Positions 58,307 to 64,000 of a stretch of DNA of 64,000 bases are shown here, piece after piece. The position numbers were made by a program, and so were the translations under genes. The stretch lies in contig NC_080680.1 in NCBI RefSeq assembly GCF_030445035.2, forward strand, positions 98,585,157 to 98,649,156, given 5' to 3'. Below the pieces are notes generated by a model. It was not told the DNA's origin. It saw only the letters and a list, made by a program, of their open reading frames with translations, and ran no database searches. The number at the start of each line of letters is the position of its first letter. Position 1 is the first letter of the stretch. This DNA is from Dasypus novemcinctus. Lineage: Eukaryota > Chordata > Mammalia > Cingulata > Dasypodidae.

Positions 58307-59000
58307 CCTGGGGACCTCTGATGTGGAGAGAGGTTCCCTGTCAATTGCACTACCTCAGTTCCTGGTCTCTGCTGCACTTCATCTTGACTCTCCCTTTGTC
58401 TCTCTTTTGTTGTGTCATCATCTTGTGGCATGACCCACTTGCGTGGGCACTGGCTTGCCATGTGGGTATTGGCTCACCACGCGGGCACTAGTGTAGGCAC
58501 TTGGCTCACTGCGTGGGCACTGGCTTGCTACACAGGCACTGGCTCACCACATGGGCACTCACGTGGGCACTCGCTCACCATGTGGCACTTGGCTCACTGT
58601 GTGGGCACGTTTTCTCTTCTTCTTTTTCACCAGGAGGCCCCAGGGATTGAGCCCGGGTCCTCGCCTATGGTAGGCAGAGGACTTATCACTTCAGCCACAT
58701 CTGCTTCCCTGCTAGGTCTTTATCATTCTCATTTTCAAGTGAAAGAAACAAAGGCTGAAAAAAATTTATAGGCCTGCGTAAGTCCACAGTGCTGTTATGT
58801 GGTAGGGCAGAAATGGGACCCCAGATCTCTCTGAAAGCAAGCATAATTCTTGCTCTTTCCTTTTACTGTACTGCTCCTCTAAAAGGATTTCACACTGGCC
58901 TTGTGTGAAACTATTGATTAGTATCATTTAGATAGTTTAACCTGATCAAATGGTCATAGAAATGTAATCTGATTTTCTGGCATGTTATATAGTATATTTC

Positions 59001-59421
59001 TTTAAAAAAAAAAAAAGATTTACTTATTTATTTCCCCTTCCCCCCCTTCCCCATTGTTGGTTCTCTGTGTCCATTTGCTGTGTGTTCTTCTATGTCTACT
59101 TGGATTCTCATCAGGTGGCACTGGAGATGTGTGTCTCTTTTTGTTGTGTCATCTTGCTGCATCAGCTCTCCATGTGTGTGGCACCACTCCTGGGCAGGCT
59201 GTGGTTTTGTTTTGGGCTGCTCTCCTTGCATGGGGGCCACTCCTCGCATGGGGGGCACGCTTATGTGGGGGCATCCCTGCATGGGCTGGTACTCCTTGCA
59301 CACAGCAGCACTGTGCATGGGTCAGCTCACCACATGAGCCAGGAGGCCCTGGGTATCAAAACCTTGGATCTTCTTTATGGTAGGAGGACACTTTATCTGT
59401 TGAGCCACATCTACTTCCCTA
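59001..59421 (-). mobile_element. Long DAS-type SINE, antisense
   Basis: Antisense copy: A run at 59006-59018, T/C-rich end, body blocks, then an inverted head, more diverged than the others ('tatcaaaaccttggatctt', 'gttgagccacatctacttccc'). Confidence 0.87.
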
Positions 59422-59654
59422 GTTTATATCTTAATATGATTAAGCTTCAAGATTGGTTCAACTGAGTAATTGATGCCTTTAAATAAAATAAGACAGTTTC
59501 TAGTTAAATATGTATTATAATCACTAACATGAAAATAAATTTCATCAGATTTACAGAAATTTTTCTTAAACTGCATATTTCTGTTCAAAATTTTAAAACA
59601 CCTTTCAAATATGGCATATTAATTAGGTTGCGCATAAATCTGAAGCTGCTGTCA

Positions 59655-59895
59655 GGGTCATCTGAGCATGGACTTGTGGTCAAGGTCTTTGGAGTAACAT
59701 GACTAAGTTTGAATCCTGGCTCCACTGCTTACCAGTTGTGTCCCTGGACAAGTTATTCATCTCTCTGAGCCTCAATTTTCTGATTATAAAGTGGGGGTAA
59801 TAATATACTTATTCCATAGCATTTTTGTGAGGATTAGCAAATTATCATATGTAAAGCACTTAGAACAGTGTCTGGATCATATCAAGTACTCATTT
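59655..59895 (+). repeat. MIR element
   Basis: Sense-orientation MIR: 'tttgaatcctggctccactgc', 'ctctgagcctcaattttctg', 'gtgaggattagcaaa', 'aagcacttagaacagtg'. Well preserved for its age. Confidence 0.85.
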
Positions 59896-61145
59896 GATAC
59901 CTACATTAAATACATACTAAGATACATACATTAGATACCTACCTTAGATACATACTAAGTACTCATTTGATATCTTAGTACAAGTACTTAGGTATCACCA
60001 TTGCAGCAAATTAAACATCCACTACTGAATGATACCTAAACATTTTTAAATGTTGCTTTCACAGATATGGTATATAGACAACTAAAGGTAAATACAAAGA
60101 GCACTTCACAGCAACAGGAACTGCATATTTAGAGATAAAAGTCATGATAATGTCTCATAAACTACTAAAGTTTCCAATGTATGCTTTTAAAAAATTGCTC
60201 ACAAAAAGTTTAAAGAATAAAGAATAAAGGAGCAGCAAGGTATGATGGAAAGAACTGGGAGTCAGAATGCTGAGGACCCACAGCGCTCAGTCTGCCTCAC
60301 CTTGACCAGTCATTGACCCCTCTGGAACTTGTGTCCCCTTGATAGCTCTGTAGGGGATCAATTGGGAATAGACAAAGTCCTTGCAAGAGCCATGATTCTC
60401 AGACACTACTAGGTATCACTTAGTCTGATTCTCTCATTTAAAGATGAGGCCAGGTGAGGAGGGCCAGACTCAGAAAATGGAGAGATTTGTATAGGTTCTC
60501 ACAACCACTTTTCCAGACTGAGAATGAAAATGCTACCCCTGGATCCCAAGCCAAATGCTCCTTCCCATCAGTCCTGAAAATCGATGATGTGTTTGGAAAA
60601 TTACAACATAGTATACTTATTTTGGAAATATTCATATTACTAATACTTATAATTAATTTATGAAGGGCTCATTCTGTTCATATCTCACAGGAGCTTACTA
60701 GAATATTACCTTGTATTTTCTTATATAAGCTTGTTAGTAAAAGATTTAAACCACATATCTGTTTACCATGTTGATGAGGTGGCAGCAAGGTCTTTATAAT
60801 GAGAGGGAACAAGGGTATATACAACTTTGAAACATTTAATGGGCTAAAGCCACAGCAACAAAATACCTTCTAAAGCAATTAAACTGAATTTTGGAGTAGC
60901 TTCTTAACACTCCCAGGTGCTGTTCAGTTACAAAGTTCTTGCTGTCTTCTTGCCTGTAGACTGGAGGGCATTTTGCCTTTGACACCAGAAAGAGTAGCCA
61001 GAACACTGAGACAATTGCTTTGTCTTTCTTCAGCTAGCCCCTCACCATCTGCCCTGGTCACCCTGGAGCCAAATCTCCCTTCTCTCAGCAGGGTACTCTT
61101 CTATTAGGTTAAGCAGGCTGCAGGGCAGCACATGTTAAGTAGGAT
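59896..61145. other. Unassigned DNA with a short direct-repeat patch
   Basis: 59896-59990 has imperfect repeats of 'gataccta' and 'acatactaa' type derived from or next to the MIR tail. The rest shows no gene or repeat. Confidence 0.45.
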
Positions 61146-61147
61146 TT

Positions 61148-64000
61148 TTTTTTTCACTTAAAAATTTATTGAAGTATATCATTCACACATAAACATACAG
61201 AAACAGTAAGTGTATAGTAAAAGTTGTGAACCTATAAAACAAATGTACAATACCACACATGGCTCCCACAACTCACCCACCATCAATACCTTGAATAGTG
61301 GTGAAACATTTTTAACAAATGATGAAAGAGCATCCTCAAAGTATTACCACCAACCAAAGTATCGTACATTTGGTGTATTTTTCCCCCAGCCCACCCCATT
61401 ATGATGATGATGATGATGATGAAGATGATGATATCATTCACACATAAACATACATAAACAGTTAAGTGTATAGTAGAAGTTGTGAACTTACAAAGCAAAC
61501 ATGCATAATATCATACAGGGTTCCCGTACGTCAACCTACCACCACCATCTTGCATTGTTGTGAGACATTTGTTACAAATTATGGAAGAATATCATCAAAA
61601 TCTTATTACTAACTATAGTCCATATTATATTTGATGCACTTTTCCCCCAACTCACCCAATTTTTTTTTAATATATTTTTTTACAGAAGTTCTGAACTTAA
61701 AATACAATTGTGCTCATGTGCAGAATTTCCATACAACACCCCTCCATCAACACAACACACCATTGTGGAACATTTGTTACAGTTGTGAGATATCATTAAT
61801 CATGGCCCATAGAATACATTTGGCACACTTCTTCCATACTCTCCCATTATCAACACAGTACATCTTTGGCAGAGATGCATGAAAATCACGATATTGCTGT
61901 TAACCACAGTCCATAGTTCACTCCAGTTGTATTTTTTCCCATGCTTCTCCACACTCCCATCACTTTGCAATAGTGATGTACATCTGGTCTAGCTCACAAG
62001 GGACACTCTTGCATCTGAACCATCCGCCACAATTCTCATCAGCCTCTGGGTTTACTGTGTTATTCAGTCCCTAGATTATTCTCTAGCTTTCTGTCAATTG
62101 ACATTTACATCCCTAGACTAACCCTTTCCAGTCACATTCACATTTGTAAACCAGCTATTACTCACTACAGTGTCTTACCATCAACTCTATACATTTCCAC
62201 ACTTTTACGTAAAGTTAATTAAAATGTCTATGCACATTAAGCATAAGGAGTCTGTATTAGTCAGCCAAAGGAGTGCTGATGCAAAATACCAGAAATTGGC
62301 TGGTTTTTATCAAGGGTATTTATTTGGGGTTGGAGCTTACAGATACCAGGCCATAAATTATAAGTTACTTTCCTCACCAAAGTCTATTTTCACATATTGA
62401 ATCAAGATGGCTACCAATGTCTGCGAGGGTTCAGGCTTCCTGGGAACCTCCCTTCCAGGGTCTTGCTTCTCTCTGGGTTCAATTCTCCTTTCTTCCCAGG
62501 GCTTGCTTCTTTTTCCTCTGTGTGTTTACTTCCCAGGGCTCCACTTAAGGCTTCAGCATCAAACTCCCACATCAAAACTCCAACATCAGAAACCCTCAAC
62601 TCTGTCCTTTGACATACCTTTTATCTGTGAGTCCCCACCCCTGGGACTCAACACCCTAATGACGTAGCCCAATCAAAGCCCCAATCATAACTTAATCATG
62701 CCCAGGTACAGACCAGATTACAAACATAATCCAATATCTATTTTTGGAATTCATAACTATATCAACTGCTACAGAGTCCATCTCAACTCTCCTCTTATCT
62801 CCTTTAAGAATGCACGACATACCACCAGGCACTGAAGATGTTTTCCTCCATTTTCTTCTAGAAGCTTTATTGTTCTTGCTTTTAAATTTAGGTCTTTGAT
62901 CCATTTTGAGTTAATTCAGCATCACTGGTTGAATGGACTCTTCTGCCTGACCTGGGTGGGTTTGACAGACTTGTCAAAAATCACTTGACCATAGATATGA
63001 GGGTCTGTTTCTGAATCATCAATTCGGTTCCTTTGGTCTACGTGTCTGTCTTTATGCGAGTACCATGTTGTTTTTGCTACTGTAGCTAGGTAACATGATT
63101 TGAAGTCCAAAAGTGAACATCCTCCAACTTTGCTTTTTCCTTTTTTAAGGTGTTTCTAGCTACTTGGGAGCCCTTACACTTCCAGATAAATTTGATAATT
63201 GTGTTTTCCACTTATTTTTAAAATGTTTTTGGGATTGCATTGACTCTGTATATCAATTGGGATAGAATCAACATCTTAATGATATTTAGTCTTCCAGTCC
63301 ATGAGCATGGAATATTCTTCCAATTATTTAGGTCTTTATGGATTACTTTTAACACTGTATTGTAGTTTTCTGAATACAAGTTCTTTACATCCTTGGTTAA
63401 GTTTATTCCCAAATATTTGATTCTTTTGGTTGCTATTGTAAATGGAACTTTTTCCCTGTCTTCCTCCTCAGATTGTGCATTACTAGTGTCTTTTAAAGTC
63501 TATTTCATCTGATATAAGTATAACTACTCCAGCTTTCTTTTTTTGGTTACTACATGCATGGAATAAGTATAACTACTCCAGCTTTCTTTTTTTTTTTTTT
63601 TTTTTTTTTTTGGTTACTGCATGCATGGAATATCTTTTTCCAGCCTTTCACTTACAGTCTATTGGTATCCTTGGGTCTAAAGTGAGTCCCTTGCAGACAG
63701 AATATTGATGGCTCATATTTTCTTATCCCTTCCACAAGTCTGTGTTTTTCACTGAGGAGAGTTTAATTCATTAACATTCAGTGTTATTACCATAAAGGCA
63801 TTCTTATTTCACCCATTTTGACCTTTGGGTTTTATCTGTCATATTTTATTTTCACCATTCTTTTGACATTTTTAGTTACTTTTACTGATATAACCTTCAT
63901 TTCTAGACTCTCTTCCAAGCCTCTCTCTCCTGTTTTTTCTTCTCAGACTGTAGCACACACCCTTTAGTATTTCCTGCAAGTCTTGTTTGTTTGTTATAAA
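61148..64000 (-). mobile_element. Old L1, antisense, running off the window
   Basis: T-run at 61148-61155, a 3'UTR to about 62250 with repeated segments, a solo LTR at 62253-62773, more 3'UTR, then ORF2 sequence from about 62850 to the end after a gap of some 0.8 kb. Minus-strand translations include '[16 protein letters not shown]' and '[19 protein letters not shown]'. Contains an (atg)n tract at 61401-61432. Confidence 0.85.
62253..62773 (-). mobile_element. Solo LTR (ERVL/MaLR type)
   Basis: 521 bp with TG...CA ends (minus strand 'tgtagcagttgatatag' to 'ggctgactaataca') and a 5-bp target duplication, gagtc (62248-62252 and 62774-62778), as ERVL/MaLR elements make. An AATAAA lies near the 3' part on the minus strand (about 62317). 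L1 3'UTR continues on both sides, so it inserted into the L1. Confidence 0.75.

Larger units (their letters stand above)
50484..58709 (-). mobile_element. DAS-type SINE, split by the ERV
   Basis: Left piece 50484-50628 (T-run, C-rich run, 'ctgcgtccatttgctgtgtg', ending 'caaccctggg') and right piece 58307-58709 (from 'cctggggacc', through 'cttgtggcatgaccc', to the inverted head 'gattgagcccgggtcctcgcc'). A 12-bp target duplication flanks the SINE. The right piece contains a degenerate tandem of 'gcgtgggcactggcttgc'-like units (about 58441-58610). The ERV inserted inside it. Confidence 0.85.
50432..58880 (+). repeat. MIR, split by a SINE that carries an ERV
   Basis: Left piece 50432-50483 ('tgctatgtgccaagcactctgctagg') and right piece 58722-58880 ('atcattctcattttcaagtg' onward) are the two parts of one sense-orientation MIR. 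The insertion between them duplicated tgctaggtcttt (50472-50483 and 58710-58721). Confidence 0.75.

Overview
This is a mammalian nuclear window. The commonest SINE has a tRNA-Ala-like head (B box, then a 'GGCCTCC' end) and a long non-tRNA body, which matches the DAS family of armadillos. With the lineage-specific L1 tails, this points to Xenarthra, most likely Dasypus. That assignment comes from recalled repeat families, not a search. No intact host protein-coding gene is recognised; most of the window is layered transposable elements.

Layout. 1-9 kb: old L2 and MIR, and a 5'-truncated or spliced L1 (2009-5426, 17-bp target duplication) with a young SINE inside it. 9.1-11.9 kb: a G-depleted plus strand running into a CpG island (about 10.64-11.8 kb), the only good candidate for a host promoter. 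13.4-15.3 kb: SINEs and an L1 3' fragment. 17.84-26.80 kb: a complete minus-strand L1 of 8,961 bp with an 11-bp target duplication inside an older MER5-like element. It has an open ORF1, an ORF2 with three lesions, a 1.5-kb 5'UTR with CpG-rich 90-bp tandem units and a 2.56-kb 3'UTR. 27-35.7 kb: SINEs, L1 tails, an LTR and an unidentified 849-bp poly(A)-tailed retrocopy (33502-34350) carrying a G-rich VNTR. 36.98-39.0 kb: an MBOAT2 processed pseudogene, itself split by an L1 tail. 39-50 kb: old L1, SINEs and AT-rich DNA without recognisable genes.

50.6-58.3 kb: a minus-strand endogenous retrovirus, 7,678 bp, with two LTRs (409 and 414 bp, about six substitutions apart), a 6-bp target duplication (CCTGGG), a tRNA-Lys-type primer-binding site, gag, pro, pol and env. 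Gag and pol look betaretroviral (type D-like), while env looks gammaretroviral, so the provirus is a chimera. It is defective: a gag frame break, a stop in the first zinc knuckle, two pol stops and an env frame break. It sits inside a DAS SINE that itself sits inside a MIR. Its gag linker holds five 33-bp repeats, each with a YY1-like and an ETS-like core.

58.7-64 kb: a SINE, a MIR, AT-rich DNA and an old L1 carrying a solo LTR (5-bp target duplication). The L1 runs off the window end.

The best leads are the gag YY1/ETS repeat array, the unidentified VNTR retrocopy, the tandem CpG-rich L1 5'UTR, the L1 copy that looks spliced, and the strand-skewed flank of the CpG island.
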